Shown: positions 1 through 12,496, numbered from the stretch's first letter. The stretch is 64,000 bases of DNA from Mya arenaria (GCF_026914265.1 NC_069136.1:57225492-57289491); one strand, 5' to 3'. The notes: a model not told the origin generated them from the sequence alone. A program made the numbers and translations.

Positions 1-991
1 ATTTTTTTAGATGCATTTTATTATGAAGTCATTGAATGTGAAGTAATTCGGAAATATTGAATCATATGAGCAGTGAGGTTAAACAATAATAAAGACAGCC
101 CCCGCGGTGGTATCTATCATTGAACAAGTTAGCAGGAACATAATATTAATTCATATTTGTAAAAAAAAATTCATTTACGAACACTTAATTTAAGTCTTCT
201 GCTAATTGATAAATAAATAATGTTAAATATTGTTTTACCACTAACAAATACACATTGAAAAACAAAACATCAGCTTTAAAAAATATACTGTTTAACTTCC
301 GGTTATTAATCATTTGGTATAAAATTATAACACCTAGCAACTATAGATAAAACTGAATACAGATATATAATATGTGATCATATAAAACATTGTTTCACAA
401 AGCATGACACGTTTAGACATTTATTGTAGGTCTTCTACACGTTTTGTCAGAAAATTAATTTGAATTTAATTACCGTATTAATAACTGTCAGAAAGGAACT
501 GTTGAACTATTGACATAGTTAAAATTCTTTGACATTGTAAAAGCGAGCAAAAAGTAAGAAATGTTTGGAAGATGTTTAGCAGGGGTTACTTCCACGGGCA
601 CCCAAATTATACCCATAGGCTAAATTGTACGAAACTTGGCAGGATATTAACTTGCATCGACCCTCCTGTAATTTAGTCCTTTGTGATACAGTAAACAAAA
701 TGGCCGCACATCAAAACAAATCAATCGTAAACGCTTAGTCCATGAACAATGATGATTGGTAGCTTAAGATGGAGGTCCTCGAGTTTGATTAATTTAGACT
801 ACTTCTGGTGCCAGGATTGGCCACGCCCTGGGCTCACTTGCTTAAATATGGATTTATATTTTGTGAAAAGACGGTACAGAGCTGTTATGTAATCATGGTT
901 TGCACCACCGGGTGATTTATATTCATTTTTATACATTTATATAGCTGAGATATAAGATTGTCATTCATTCATCTAGTTTGTTGAAATCTTG
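1..991. other. AT-rich noncoding stretch
   Basis: No reading frame, repeat array or splice-flanked exon that I can support. The sequence is AT-rich with short homopolymers. Confidence 0.5.
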
Positions 992-1163
992 CCTCTGATG
1001 TGAAGATTGGCCCCGCTTTCGTGCGCGTAGTCTTCCTCTGATGTGAAGATTGGCCCCGCTTTCGTGCGCGTAGTCTTCCTCTGATGTGAAGATTGGCCCC
1101 GCTCTCGTGCGCGTAGTCTTCCTCTGATGTGAAGATTGGCCCCGCTCTCGTACGCGTAGTCTT
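992..1163. repeat. 43-bp tandem repeat, four copies
   Basis: Units beginning with CCTCTGATGTGAAG start at 992, 1035, 1078 and 1121, a strict 43-bp period. Units are almost identical, differing at one or two positions such as TTTCG/CTCG, so the array is young or homogenised. The 62-residue frame over its end is not credible as a gene. Confidence 0.92.
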
Positions 1164-1344
1164 TTTGAAGACCTCTAGTCCCCTGGATCCGCTAGTGGAT
1201 ATGCCTTTTTCGTTCTGTGTGCTGTGTATTTCACTCTGCTGGACAGAGCCCGGTTTCGATCCAGATCGTAAGACTTCAGTATCTAACCCCGTTTACGTGT
1301 CAACTGCCTTTCAATAAAGATTTCATTTGGACAATTATTGCATA

Positions 1345-1560
1345 GATTCTGCCCGTAATTTTACGATTGACAGTTTTGATTTGTTTTAGTTTTTGTCTCG
1401 GAATCAACTAATTTTGTTATCAATGCCTTCAATTCAGTCATAGTATATTACTCATTGTAGAACATATCTCCATTGTTCGGAAAAACTGCCAATGAAATCA
1501 TTTTTCTTAAAGCATAAGTAACGGTTTTTATCCATAAAATATCAATTGTGCAATAATCGT
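1345..1560 (+). mobile_element. Degenerate copy of TIR element family A
   Basis: The stretch follows, in order, the same short blocks as the intact element at 40795-41144: GATTGACAGTTTTGA, TTTTTGTC, GGAAAAACTGCC, CATTTTTCTTAAA and CCATAAAATATCAAT. The left TIR is mutated and the right TIR is absent. It is nonautonomous with no coding capacity. Confidence 0.6.
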
Positions 1561-3300
1561 AACTAAAAATAAAAACACTAAATGAAACAACACAAACACA
1601 ACTAAACGGTATCATATTAAAAGCTTAATCAATTGACGCTGAACACAACGAAAAGAACACGAACTGTGTTGCCAACCTTGAGAAGAAACGCGTTGAAAGA
1701 TAATCAATATACATGTATACTCTAAAGGTTAAAAACGAAAGAATAACAGGTATAGAAAACATTTTAAACGAGGAAGTTAGATAATACACAAAGTTATACT
1801 CAAATTTGAAAGGAAGATATGAAACCTTTTCTAGAAAACCCTTATAGAACACTTAATGAAGATGTTTTTATGTCGACTTTGCTAAAGCTTTTGACAGTTA
1901 AAAACAACAGTTTTATCCTTGAATGGATAAAATCATTTTATACCAGATGTTTTAAAATGCGTAGCTCTGTTCTATAACAATATTCAGAGTCTGATAATTA
2001 ACAATGGACATATATTCGATTGTATACGGAACCCAGACGCATAATAATAGTATAAAAATACCTTTTTTCTTCTAAACACAACCATATAGTAAAAGCTTAA
2101 ATAAATAAATGTGTTTTGATTTATGCTGTGAGTGATATTCCTCGTCATTCAGTTATTATAATATCTATGTTAAAAATAAAAATAAATGAGAAAAAGTACT
2201 AGTATTAGTAGAACACGGTGACGGGTCCAGGAATTCAAAACGGGGGGAAGGGGGGAGCACAACTGTCAACCCATCTAAAAACCTTTATTTCACTGAGGTA
2301 TTGAAAAAGCAAGTAAAATCGTTTATGGATTTCAATCCTTAAATCAACAATACTTTAATACATCTTATACCGTGGGCTTACTAATGCACCAGGCATCAAT
2401 TTAAGGTTACAATTATGTGTGTTTAGGTTTTTTTTTTGACGGCAAACATTGGGGGTGGGCACGGACACTTGTGCCCCTCGCTAGATACACCACTGGAACA
2501 TGCGACCCCTGCTAAAACATCAAATGAGGAAAGGAAAGACCTTTTGTTATACAATTTATTTATATAAAACGTAATAAAATGGAAAGCAAACAATAATAAA
2601 TACAGTAAGTATTTACAAGAAAAGATAACTAGACTACGGAAATAGTTGCACAACAATAGTTGAGTGAATATATAAGGCAGCACATAAACACACTGAGCTG
2701 GAAATAGTTATGCACGTGCAAAAGGCAATAAATATCTTTCAAACCCATCATAACAATGGCGATGTGTTGCCTGGTGAACGCCAAAAAAATCAAAAGATGG
2801 CGAACACAAAGATAATTTAGACAGATATTTGAGTTTTTTGCCTTTCTTTTCTCTGACTTTAAATACATCTACTGTATTTTAGAAGGACTTTCAGACATCT
2901 TTATGTCGTTCGAAACATGTTACAAGTGACAGATATTTGATTAAAAATGTCAGAATTCTTAGTAAAACGCCTAAATTTCGCTCCGTGAATAAATGTCTCA
3001 TTAATTGAAAGTAGACTCAAGAAAAGGTCAGCGGTTTGTCATAAATTCGCCTCTTCTTGCCATATCATCCTTTTGAATTATTTTTTTGCGAAAATGGTGT
3101 ATTACATGCTTACTTGGAAGGACTTTATATTTCAACAGTTTTAAACAATGTCAGAAACCTGTGTACATGTATTTAAGATTTTTAAACATATTTACAATTA
3201 TATCCCTATTTCCAGTTAATGTATAGAAACTCACACAGGAAACTAAATGGTTTTAGGATATGATAAAAAGGGGGCATAAACACTTTCTTGAAACTCCATA
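1561..3300. other. AT-rich noncoding; scrap of a dispersed GC-richer repeat near 2218-2500
   Basis: No gene is supported. At 2218-2500 there are G-rich patches (GGGGGGAAGGGGGG and CATTGGGGGTGGG) that read like a degraded dispersed element similar in style to those near 29.8 and 39.8 kb. The short ORFs here lack any recognisable protein pattern. Confidence 0.35.
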
Positions 3301-3302
3301 GG

Positions 3303-3465
3303 TCCGCTGGGCTGGTATTCAATAGTAGATTTGATTGGATCTAAGAACGATGTAGCTGATCGGATTACGTTATTAATAACTGACCAATAGAATGAATGAA
3401 GTCAATGATGTATGGCCATAAGATAAACTTAAATTGCATAATGCATATTGAATACCACCCGGGCC
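3303..3465. mobile_element. Short TIR element (MITE-like), about 160 bp
   Basis: The left end GGGCTGGTATTCAATA (3309-3324) is mirrored by the inverted right end TATTGAATACCACCCGGGCC (3446-3465). The interior is noncoding. A related single end occurs near 14369 (TTGAATACCACCCC). The class of transposon cannot be decided from the ends alone. Confidence 0.7.
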
Positions 3466-4167
3466 AGTAACCAATATTGTTCTTATCCTAATCCTTAGAA
3501 ATGCCAAAGTTATTCCATTCAGCCTAGTGGTCAGTCAAATATACAGTCCAAAAACGTAGTTTCTAATTAAAAAAAAAAGTTCAATCTAAGTTGCTTAATG
3601 AATACAGCCTCTGGACTTTTGATAACAACTTTACTATTGTAACATGCAATAAAACTTGTATACGGATCCGTAAATGTTTTAATAGTTTTTAAATTTGTAT
3701 AAAAACGAATTAAATTTCTGTTATGTTCTGGCATATGTTAAATTTTATGGATGGTTAATTCACTCATAATTTGGCACGTTAAATCATTGCTAAACTACGA
3801 AATGTCACTTTATGTTTGTGTGTGTATGAATCTTTAAAATGTTTAGCGACGAACTAACCAAATTAAAGTGTTTAACATACCAACGACTATCTCAAAATTA
3901 CGAAAATCTTTACAAACTCAAACTAAACTGGTCCGAAAACAAATTTAAAATTGATGGTATAAATGGTCTACATACAATAAAAAAGACTTCTATAAATATT
4001 CATCAAACTTGGCAAACATTTTGAGCATACATACAAACAACAATGGTCCAGAAACCATTAAAATACAGGATAAAATTCTGGCACATGGCAACTTATATTT
4101 GGCTTTTTTTCAAGCAGGTTGAATCTTGCAACCCACCTTTCTGAACAGTTTGTTGGGGAGTCACTGT
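3466..4167. other. Noncoding 3' flank of gene A
   Basis: A 61-codon ORF at 3839-4024 on the plus strand is AT-rich and unrecognised. The 3'UTR of gene A should lie here on the minus strand, but I see no unambiguous polyadenylation signal. Confidence 0.35.
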
Positions 4168-4910
4168 TTAAATATTGAACAACCGCTGTCGAAGATGCAG
4201 GAGCCACTGCAAATACACAGTGAGCTGTCGTGAGCGACACGCCTCTCCACCCGTAACATGCGCGCGCAACGCCGGAAGTAGGCACTTCTGCTCGAATTCA
4301 ATCTGCGAGATCTGGGAGCGCACAGGGTTGACGGAAGTCTCGGTGGCCTCCATACCAGTCCAGTGTTCCACCAGAAGGTTAACAAGACTGGGGTTGATGC
4401 TGGGGCCCGGAATCAGGAAGGAAGGACATCTGTGTTCCGCATCATGGGCGCTCGTCGGCTCGGGATCTGGCATGAGGAAAGAGGGCACCTTGAACGAACA
4501 TCCCTCCTTCCCGTTCAGTATCGTCTCAGCCATCGGTATCGGCTTAGCGGCCTCATTCAGGAACCGGTCATTGAATCTCTGTACGGACGGGGCCGAAGAC
4601 TTGGTGGTTGGTTTGGGTGCTGGTTTCAAAGTTGTGGTCGGACTTTTGGTTTTACGAGTTAGCGGCTTCGGTGTGGCCGTCCTGAGGCTGACTTGCGCCA
4701 ACAACTGATTATTAAAACCCGGTTTTCCAGCAGCCATATTCCCAGAGGCGACCTGCTGCCCTATGTCTAAAACAGCGGGCTCTGGAGGTGTTTGTTTCAC
4801 CGGAAGGAAAATGTTGGTGTTCTGGGACACCATCACGGGGCGATCACGTTGGTGGGCAAACACGGGGTCCATTTTGGCGAGGGAGGACCGCAGTTGGTCA
4901 CGGCTCATCC
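4168..4910 (-). CDS. Gene A terminal exon: unrecognised secreted Pro/Thr-rich four-cysteine protein
   Basis: This is the large terminal coding exon of a gene on the minus strand. Its acceptor is a pyrimidine-rich GGTCTTTCAG ending at 4911. Joined in phase 1 to the signal-peptide exon at 5795-5873 it gives an uninterrupted 267-residue protein. After the predicted signal peptide comes a conserved N-terminal block (DPVFAH, then MVSQNTNIFLP), then a Lys/Pro/Thr-rich linker (TTTLKPAPKPTTK), then CSFKVP, a CPSFLIPGP block and a C-terminal block (KCLLPAL, EACRS, YLQWLLHLR). Four cysteines are shared with gene B, so two disulfides are likely. The upstream methionine at 5001 that extends this ORF falls in the intron and should not be used. 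I recognise no family. Secretion is an inference from the signal peptide; function is unknown. Plus-strand ORFs over this exon are antisense shadows. Confidence 0.8.
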
Positions 4911-5794
4911 CTGAAAGACCATGGTAATAAATATTATTGACTATGTTATTTTGGATTAAATATTCAAAGCCTATAAAATAAACAGTTGGAAAGTTAAGCA
5001 TAACAGGCGTTAATAGCCTAATTCATTAAGCCAAATGTTTTACCTTTATTTTACTAAATAAAGAATAGTATATCGTGATTATCGTCAACATTGCTTCCAA
5101 CATCCAAAAAACCCTCTTAAGAATGTAAATATAACACAAATTAAACCCTAACAAAAATAGTGAGCTTAGCCAATGTTTGCATTTTTTGCCTCAAAAATCC
5201 TAATTAACAGGGAGTTTACTCAAGTAAATCCCTTTTCGGTAATTCTACGCTTGATTTCTTTTATTTGGGGCTCACATTTATTGTTAGAATTTAAGTCGCG
5301 GGAATGGTCGTCTGATATTTTTAAAAAACTATTTAAAATGACAATGCTCGTTTGTGTTTGAATAAAAAAACAATGATATAACTATTCGTGTTAAAAGTAT
5401 TTTTTTTATAAATACTACACGAAGTGCATGTATAACCAAACCATTTCCTAACCGTCTACTGTTTAACGGCTGGTTGATACAGGTTACTGTACAACTGTAT
5501 AGTAGCTACAATATATCTTAAAACAATAAAAATAGTGTAAGCTTTGAAAGTTGTTTAATTTAAATGATGACCGTATACAACATTCTTTTCCTGTTTCGTT
5601 ATAACGTATGTCCGAACAGGGTCGTAACTTAGCTAAAAATGATGTGTGGTCCGAAATCTCGGGGATTCCGCCGTAATAGGAAAATAAATCAATCCGGATT
5701 TTTGTACGCCTCATAAATAATAGAAATGACAGTCTTCATCATAGTTTTAAGTATACAAACCCGCAAATATAACAGACAAATATTAATAACTTAC
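4911..5794 (-). other. Intron of gene A
   Basis: This 884-bp phase-1 intron is bounded by GTAAGT at its 5' end (5794 reading down) and by a pyrimidine-rich ...TTTCAG at 4911. Only short unsupported ORFs lie inside. Confidence 0.75.
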
Positions 5795-5873
5795 GAGCAT
5801 ACGATGTGGCCACCAGGGCGAGGATGTAAGTCGCACAAAATAAACTGGTCTTCATGGTTTCTCAAAGTTGATG
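5795..5873 (-). CDS. Gene A signal-peptide exon
   Basis: Reading down the minus strand, the ATG is at 5855-5853 and encodes MKTSLFCATYILALVATSYA, a classic signal peptide with an Ala-rich c-region. The exon ends at 5795 one base into a codon, followed by a consensus donor GTAAGT. That phase matches exactly the acceptor of the exon at 4168-4910. An acceptor-like TTGTTCTTTCAG ends at 5874, only 18 bases before the ATG, suggesting a further noncoding 5' exon upstream. Gene B has the same arrangement. The region 5856-5873 is 5'UTR. Confidence 0.8.
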
Positions 5874-6085
5874 CTGAAAGAACAACGGTACTATGCTAAT
5901 CCACATATAATTATACATATTATATTGTCGTACAATCGTTTATAGTTAATACCCTGGAGACTTTTTAATCCATCATCATATATTAATTAGATCTGAAACA
6001 AATCTGGTAAAATCTAGTTTTCTTATAAAAGAGAAAGAAACAACAACCACAAACCTGTTTACAGCGATTAAATCTAGTTAATGTA
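5874..6085 (-). promoter_or_regulatory. 5' flank or first intron of gene A
   Basis: The sequence immediately upstream of the signal-peptide exon is AT-rich. If the acceptor-like site at 5874 is used, this is intronic and the promoter lies farther right. No core promoter element is convincing. Confidence 0.3.
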
Positions 6086-6089
6086 TAAG

Positions 6090-6355
6090 CGGAATTATCA
6101 GCGTTAATTGTCAAAAGTGATTTATGGTTTAAGCGATGATTTTTTATTTTCAATTAATTGAAAATACGCACTGAATTAGACGCAATCTCTTGTATTTGTT
6201 GTTCAACAAAACCGTTTTAAAGCAATTTATTAACGCTAACTGTCAAGAGTGATACAGGGATTGAGCGATGATGTTTTATTGCAATTAATTGAAAACACGT
6301 ACTGAATTAGACGCAATCTCTAGTATTTATTGTTCAACAAATTCTTTTAAAACCA
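6090..6355. repeat. Diverged tandem duplication, about 132-bp unit, two copies
   Basis: The blocks TGTCAAAAGTGAT/TGTCAAGAGTGAT (6109 and 6241), CAATTAATTGAAAA, ACTGAATTAGACGCAATCTC and GTTCAACAAA recur in the same order at a spacing of about 132 bp. It lies in the 5' region of gene A. The copies are roughly 85% alike by eye. Confidence 0.75.
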
Positions 6356-6899
6356 AATATTCCTCCGGTACTTGTTTTTCAACAACCTACTGACGTCTGA
6401 ATGACAGCTTTAACACACGTTCCGTACCGTAAAGCAAAGCTTATATACGCAGGCTCCCAATTTAACCTACGTAAAAGTATAGTTCATCCCATAGATTACG
6501 AATCTATTAATAGATACCAATCGTGACTTTACGAACCTTACTAACCCTTAATCGATTTTACTTTTCGTACACGCCGTCTTTCTAAAACCATCCCTTGAAG
6601 CGAATATAGCTCCAGATGAGTGGTGATCGGCCATTAATCACCTAAAATGAGTACGCTTTTGATGGATATGTTCACCGCCTAATTATGACAGTCATCCCCT
6701 ATACACAACAATGTATAACATACTTAAGCTATGATAAATATAAACATGATAACGTTGAGATAAAAATATACTTTTCCTACATTCAGCCTATGTGTTATAT
6801 ACCTGTAATAATCCATCATTTTTTAAACGAGGCGTTCGAACGATATGCTTAGAAAATGTTTATTTTTTATACACCGTTTATATGACAAACATTTGCCCC
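6356..6899. other. Noncoding spacer
   Basis: I see no gene or repeat structure here beyond AT-rich sequence. Confidence 0.4.
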
Positions 6900-6928
6900 A
6901 GGTGTAAACTTACTCCCGGGGTTAAATT

Positions 6929-7655
6929 GTGGGACGCGTTTATATGGAAATCGGCAAAATGCATGGCTGCTTGTTATATGGCGAGCTTGGCAGAGAACCA
7001 CTTAAAATTACAATTCAGAATAGAATGATTGCTTATTGGAGCAAACTAGTACTATTTGAGGACTTATATGCATCAATTGTTTACCGCTCGATGCGACAAA
7101 GTAACCTAAATTTCAAATGGCTTAATTATATAAAGTTTATTTTTGACTCCACTGGTAATACAAATTTGTTCGAAAATCAAATAAACGTAAATGTTAGGTT
7201 CACAAGTTATAGTATAACGAAAATATTAAAAGACCAGTACTTACAATTTTGGCACGAAAAAATGAGATCGTCCAATAAAGGAATATTTTATTATAGCTTT
7301 AAGAAAACGATTACACAAGAGAAGTATTTAACTATCATTCCACTTAATCATGCTTTAAATTTATACACACTTAGATCATGTAATTTTAAATTTCCAGTGA
7401 AACTTTAGCATGGCAAGGAATAGAATACGCGCACAGGCGGTGTCCGCTCTGTCAGTCAGACATTGGCGACAGCTACCATTACATATTAACGTGCACAATT
7501 TTCGAGGATCAAAGAAAAATCTTCATTTCACGATATTATTGGCAGCATCCAAATATGATAAAGTATAGCGAGCTCCTAAATACAAGTAATAAAAAAACTC
7601 TCGTTAATCTGTCAAAGTTCGCCGGATATTTGATGAATCACGTGAAATGTTAACA
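6929..7655 (+). pseudogene. LINE ORF2 C-terminal fragment (post-RT region and zinc-knuckle), frameshifted
   Basis: The frame at 6929-7408 carries LLYGELGREPLKITIQNRMI followed by a Tyr/Trp-rich stretch. This is the pattern seen downstream of the RT catalytic domain in molluscan CR1/jockey-like ORF2 proteins. After a frame change the next 230 bases encode CPLCQSDIGDSYHYILTC, the Cys-Cys-His-Cys finger that closes such ORF2 proteins, then HPNMIKYSELLNTSN. There is no RT core or endonuclease, so this is a severely 5'-truncated dead copy. The clade assignment is an inference. Confidence 0.7.
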
Positions 7656-7859
7656 ATTATTAATTACTCTACTTCTTCTTACCTCCAGGCTTATATTCCA
7701 AATCACACAGCGATCATTATCTCTACAAAGTCCATTATTCATAACTTGTTAAATCTAAATAATCTCATATTAAATTTGTAGCAAGTCCAAGACCACTTAC
7801 ACCATTTATAATTTTCTGCACGTGCTTTTTGTACCGTTAGCCAACGAAACGAGGCGATT

Positions 7860-8420
7860 TTCCATTCATAAAATATCCCGAGTTTAAGGGACTTGTTTTT
7901 ACTACAGATCTGTTTGCAGATCAACGAGAACTGGAAGCTGGAATAATGTAGAATACAACGACAGAAAATGTTTATTTTGTAACGATAATAGCATAGGAGA
8001 TGAATATCATTATTTGTTGGAATGTCAAGAATTTGTTGGTAAAAGAAAAAGTTGTCTTGATAATAAATATATTAGACATCCAAATATTATTTTGTTTAAA
8101 CAAGTGATGCAAATAAGACCTGATTCAGGTATACATTTTGAAAAACTCTGTAAGCTTATTAAAGAGATAATGGTTCGATTCACATAATGATACATACATT
8201 GATGCATTTTGTTTCCCTTTAAATGCCTCCTCCATTATAAAGGTATAATGTTAATATTGGATGACACTGATTGAATTTATTTATTCTTATAGATTATGTC
8301 TTAAAATGTTGAGACTATTCTCGTTCTTTACATAGTTGTATATATATATATATTTAAATACTCTTTTTGTCATGTTTTGTGACATGAGTTATACGAAATA
8401 AACTTGGAAACTTGGAAACT
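7860..8420 (+). pseudogene. Second LINE 3' end: zinc-knuckle, 3'UTR and short repeat tail
   Basis: In the plus frame a C-terminal finger reads CLFCNDN, then GDEYHYLLEC, then RHPNIILFKQ, and ends at a stop near 8187. The 3'UTR ends at 8384-8420 with AATAAACTTGGAAACTTGGAAACT, a 9-bp direct repeat typical of a LINE 3' tail. It differs from the copy ending at 7655, so two unrelated LINE ends lie side by side. No RT domain remains. Confidence 0.65.
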
Positions 8421-8623
8421 AGTATACATGCCAAACTCTTAAGCTGTACAACTTTGTATTACATTGATTTCCTTAATCACGCCTGTTAGCGATTTGTCAC
8501 TGTACCCGGTGGTAAAATTGCCTCAATTGTTATTTTCCGTCATGTTGTTTACCCAATTGCCTGTATGTGTTATTACATGTCTGTTGTAACGATATGTTAC
8601 CGTGACAAAATAAAAAGTGAATG

Positions 8624-8708
8624 TGTGTGTGTGTGTTGTTTACCAAGTGACTTATACTAGATATGGTTACAACAACAACAACAACAACATCATCATCAAC
8701 AACAACAA
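8624..8708. repeat. Microsatellites (TG)n and (CAA)n/(CAT)n
   Basis: A short GTGTGTGTGTGTGT run at 8622-8636 and an ACAACAACAACAACAAC run at 8670-8706 with ATCATCATC interruptions. Confidence 0.85.
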
Positions 8709-9380
8709 AAACTATCAATGAATTAGGAAGCACCAAGATGTTATGTTCAAAACTATTATATTTTGTTTAACTACGCCATCACACAGTAAAATACGTAGGG
8801 AAAGTAAAAAATAAATATTATTAGCACTCAGTCTGTGTCATCTCAATGCATCATTAAACAACTTTTAATTTCATCTGTGCGTATTAGTTTAACTGTAAGA
8901 TATTTTTATAATGATATAATAAGTATTGCTTTTAAACGTCACATTTACTTTAAAAATCTATGCTGAATGAAGTGGTAGTGTTTACCTTAATTCATACTGA
9001 AAGTTAAGCGCTCCATTTTGATACTTTCGAACCCTAAAGAAGAAACAACAACTGCACTCGAGCATGTTTTAGTTAAATTAGATTCCTAAACATTCCTGTC
9101 CTTTTTTAGAAACATTTTGCTGATTAATTTCGACAATAGAGTTAACAGAATAAAACATTATGTATTAATTACAAATTCTTCCAAACAGTTTGTGATTATG
9201 TCGAATATTAACTGAAAATCCTTATTTAAATCGAAATAACCGCGGGGATATACAGTTTTTTTTCGTTTATGACTTACCCGGAGCGTGTTGAATTATATTG
9301 CGAATACCTGGTTTTACAAGATGACGCAATAAAACCGGTCATATAGATCTGTCTTAGTTTTCGCTAGCATGGTGAAAACA
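8709..9380. other. Noncoding AT-rich stretch
   Basis: No gene, long ORF or clear repeat is visible. Confidence 0.4.
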
Positions 9381-9399
9381 TTTAGCCGGATATTGACGG

Positions 9400-10090
9400 A
9401 TAAGATAAAACGATTAGCGTTAACATTATAAGTATCTTCCATGGCCGCTCATGGCCGATAAGATAGGTTTTTCTCCCACCTCAGATAAGTAGATCCAATC
9501 ATTTAACCATGCTAGAAATTCTTATCTTGCCCACGGGCGAAGATAAAATGCCCGTATGGAACTCCTTTTTAATGGTCGCCACATTGTAATTACCTCCCTT
9601 GTTGAAGACTGCCGTCTGTAGCATTATGGAAACCTTGTCTTGCGGCAATATTTAGAACGCTAATCAATTATTTCTCGCTTCAAATGTCACCATAAAACAG
9701 TTTTCACGCACCTTTCAAGAAATAATGCTTCACTCTCCTTAGAACTATTTAAAGACCGATTTGACTATTAACATAATGTGAATCAATACGCGCATATACC
9801 ATGACAACCACGAATTATCACATATCCATACGCAATTATTTTCACTAAGCACAAAAGAGTTCCAGAAAAAAAAATACATTTTTACTTTATTATGTTTAAC
9901 TGAGGTGGGAGAAAAAGCATCTACCATAATCGCTCGTGTAAGATAGGTCCATCCCGACCCTCGCGCAGGGTGTTTTTCGGAAACTCGGTAAACCTCGTTT
10001 CCTCAAAACACCCCACGCTCGGGTGTAGGGTGTTTTGCGAAAATGAGGTTTACCGAGTTCCCGCAGCATACTCTGCGCGAATAACCTTTT
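9400..10090. mobile_element. Inverted-repeat element with GATAAGATAGG-style ends and an internal hairpin
   Basis: TTTCTCCCACCTCAG at 9471-9485 is inverted at 9900-9914 (CTGAGGTGGGAGAAA), giving arms about 415 bp apart. A second inverted pair lies inside 9978-10062: AACTCGGTAAACCTCG against GAGGTTTACCGAGTT, flanked by mirrored AAACACCC/GGGTGTTTT blocks. These look like nested nonautonomous elements. No transposase frame is present. Confidence 0.55.
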
Positions 10091-10581
10091 CTTTTTAGAC
10101 ATTTGTATCAACTGGTATCAGGTTCACATTCTTTAATTACATAACTCATAATTAAGTTGTGGTTAAAATGATAAAAACAGGATTTAAGCATGGTTAAAAC
10201 TCATTATTAGCAATCACAATATTCTATTTGAAAAAAAATAGAGTCACTTCGAACCAAAGGACCAGTAATTGATTGTTATCAAATATCGAAAATAATAAAT
10301 TTTACAGACAAAAAAGCATTCCCCGATACATTGCTTTACAAAATGTACAACCTTTTTTTTCATCGAGGTAATGAAACGTAGTTTATTGCAATGAGATGAA
10401 TTACAACGTCCCCTACCATGAGTAAAGAATAAAAGCAATAAGAATAGAGTCGCCACCTTTTAAAAACCTCCAGTTTATATTACTGCTTATAACAGAGAGT
10501 CTATTTCAACAATAATATAGGCTAATACGATTATTCAGTGTGACGTCTGCATTATAATACTTTGTTTATTCATCTAAATAA

Positions 10582-11076
10582 AGGGACTCGCTCATGTTTT
10601 TGGACCAAACATTAGTTTTCCCGAAAATACATCAGAAAATACTCTTTTTTTTTAATTTAACTTTTTGATACCGAACAAAAAAAATAAAAGTATAAACAAA
10701 TATTCTGGTTTTATTTTGGAGCGAACTTATGCCGGAACGGTCTAGAAAAAATAATAAAACCGATAGCATTATCATTTATGCCACAGGAACTCATATACTT
10801 ATATTGGACATTTTACATTTATTGAATACCTTGAAAGCATCACATGATAATGTCAATCAACCAATCACGCTACAGCCTCTTGCTGAATTGTGTAAGCAAC
10901 GGTTTGGGATATCATGGACTTCAGAGGTAATATTTGAGCAGATATCACCTTGTTTTTAATGGTTCAATCTGTCAGTATCTTAGTTCTAACACACTGATAA
11001 TTTGGCACACAGTATTTCGTATTTGAAAAAAAAATATCCGTAAAAAGTGAATTTTACAAACCATGAGCGAGTCCCT
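10582..11076. mobile_element. TIR element family F, 495 bp
   Basis: Perfect 15-bp terminal inverted repeats: AGGGACTCGCTCATG at 10582-10596 and its inverse at 11062-11076. The interior holds a 76-codon ORF (10729-10959) with no recognisable pattern. A much shorter relative with the same ends lies at 51447-51534. Confidence 0.75.
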
Positions 11077-11082
11077 AATAGA

Positions 11083-11458
11083 TGCACTCTTACTCCCAAA
11101 TAAGATTTACCACAATTAACACAATTGTTTAAAACTACCAAAAAGGATAAATAAATATCAATAACACTCGTTCTTATGAAGAATACCGAGTCTAATTTGA
11201 AAGAAAGGTGCAGAAAACATGGTATATCTACCTTATGAGACGATAGTAGATCACAGTACATCTTTAAGCACTCACCAATCATTAAATATTTTGTGTTTTC
11301 AGCTATTAAATACACGGGTACAATCTTGTTATCAGTAATTATACTAATTAATAATTTCCATAAATGCATTATTTATTAAGTAGTTGAAGGTTTATCACTC
11401 AAAAACTATGTTTGTTATACATGTGCATGTATTGATTTTGAATAAGAGTGCCACTTTA
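11083..11458 (-). mobile_element. TIR element family B, copy 1 (reverse orientation)
   Basis: Read on the minus strand it starts AAAGTGGCACTCTTATTC and ends AATCTTATTTGGGAGTAAGAGTGCATC. The same order of blocks, including AGAAAGGTGCAGAAAACATGG and TGAGACGATAGTAG on the plus strand, appears inverted at 30916-31270. It abuts the right TIR of the neighbouring family F element. The 127-codon minus ORF here is repeat sequence rather than a gene. Confidence 0.7.
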
Positions 11459-12490
11459 ATTGCAATGGTCCCTCTTTATCTGCTTATTAAAACGTTTTGT
11501 AACTGTACTTACATTTTACTGTTTTTGTTACTCAACGTCTGAAAGGTCCGTGTGTTCACAACACTCGCTTCTCCTGCAATGGTGTTTTTTGTGTCTTCCT
11601 CATTGTTATATAATGATCCTTCACATAAAGCTAAAACATGTCATGGCAATAATATGTATACACTCGTCAGTGATATATTACGTTGACGACAGTTTTATCC
11701 GTACTTCAGGTAACGTTGTCATCTGCCAATTAAAACCCGGCTGACTTTCAGCTCTTGACCAATCAAAAACAGCGTTACATTTTTATACGAAACAATTTTA
11801 GATCTAAGACGTTTGAGAAAGATAAGGCGCGGTCTCCCTGCGCCCAAACGCATTTTTATGGTAAAAAAACTGGGACGGTAAGTCACAGTTATTAATGTTT
11901 TGTTTATGAAATGACATGCATTCGAGATGTTTGAGGTCGCCCCAACCTCCTAGCCACATAACCAATGTAGATAAATAAATAAACATAATACTAGTACTTG
12001 GTAGTATTGTACAATTAGTTAAACAAATTATAAATGTGATGTTTAGCAAGTTTTAATAACCACATAGATCAAGGATCTAGCTCTTATTCTTTACATATTT
12101 ATCCAGTTCAAGGAAATACATAAAAAATAGTTGCACAATTTACAAATAAATAATTTATTAAATGTTTTTGACTGGAAGACAAGCATTTAAAATTATTTTG
12201 TAAGTTCGTTTCCATGTAATTATAGATCAATTAAGGCTAGGGACTAGAATACGTCGAGAAATAACTAGTTAAGACTTAGTAAGTAAGAAGTTTTAAAGTG
12301 AGGAAATAAAGTTTTAGTCAAGGCTTCTGGTATCTAATGAGCTTATTAAATATGAGCTCTTGCAGTTCATCCGCTATTTATTATTTTATGCACCATCGCT
12401 CCCTTTTTTCGTAGCCCATTCTCCAAATGGTGTTGTTTTAATCTCGTGCTAAGATGACCAATACATTGTATCGCCACATAGAGCTCTTGA
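11459..12490. other. Noncoding spacer
   Basis: Short unsupported ORFs only (94 codons on plus at 11460, 81 codons on minus at 11804). No splice-flanked exon or domain was recognised. Confidence 0.35.
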
Positions 12491-12496
12491 AACATA

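Noticed and set aside
1200..1270. tRNA-like GGTTTCGATCC box
   Set aside because: No convincing partner A box or cloverleaf could be drawn around it.
4175..4708. 177-codon plus ORF over gene A, and the 127-codon plus ORF at 31476-31859 over gene B
   Set aside because: Antisense shadows of conserved minus-strand exons; the minus proteins show paralog conservation and splice sites.
4911..5001. Methionine at 5001 as start of gene A
   Set aside because: The extension reads through a pyrimidine-tract acceptor and is not matched in gene B; a signal peptide on a separate exon fits instead.
10986..11369. 127-codon minus ORF
   Set aside because: Lies in TIR family B sequence shared with 30.9 kb and 45.9 kb copies, where the frame is not kept.
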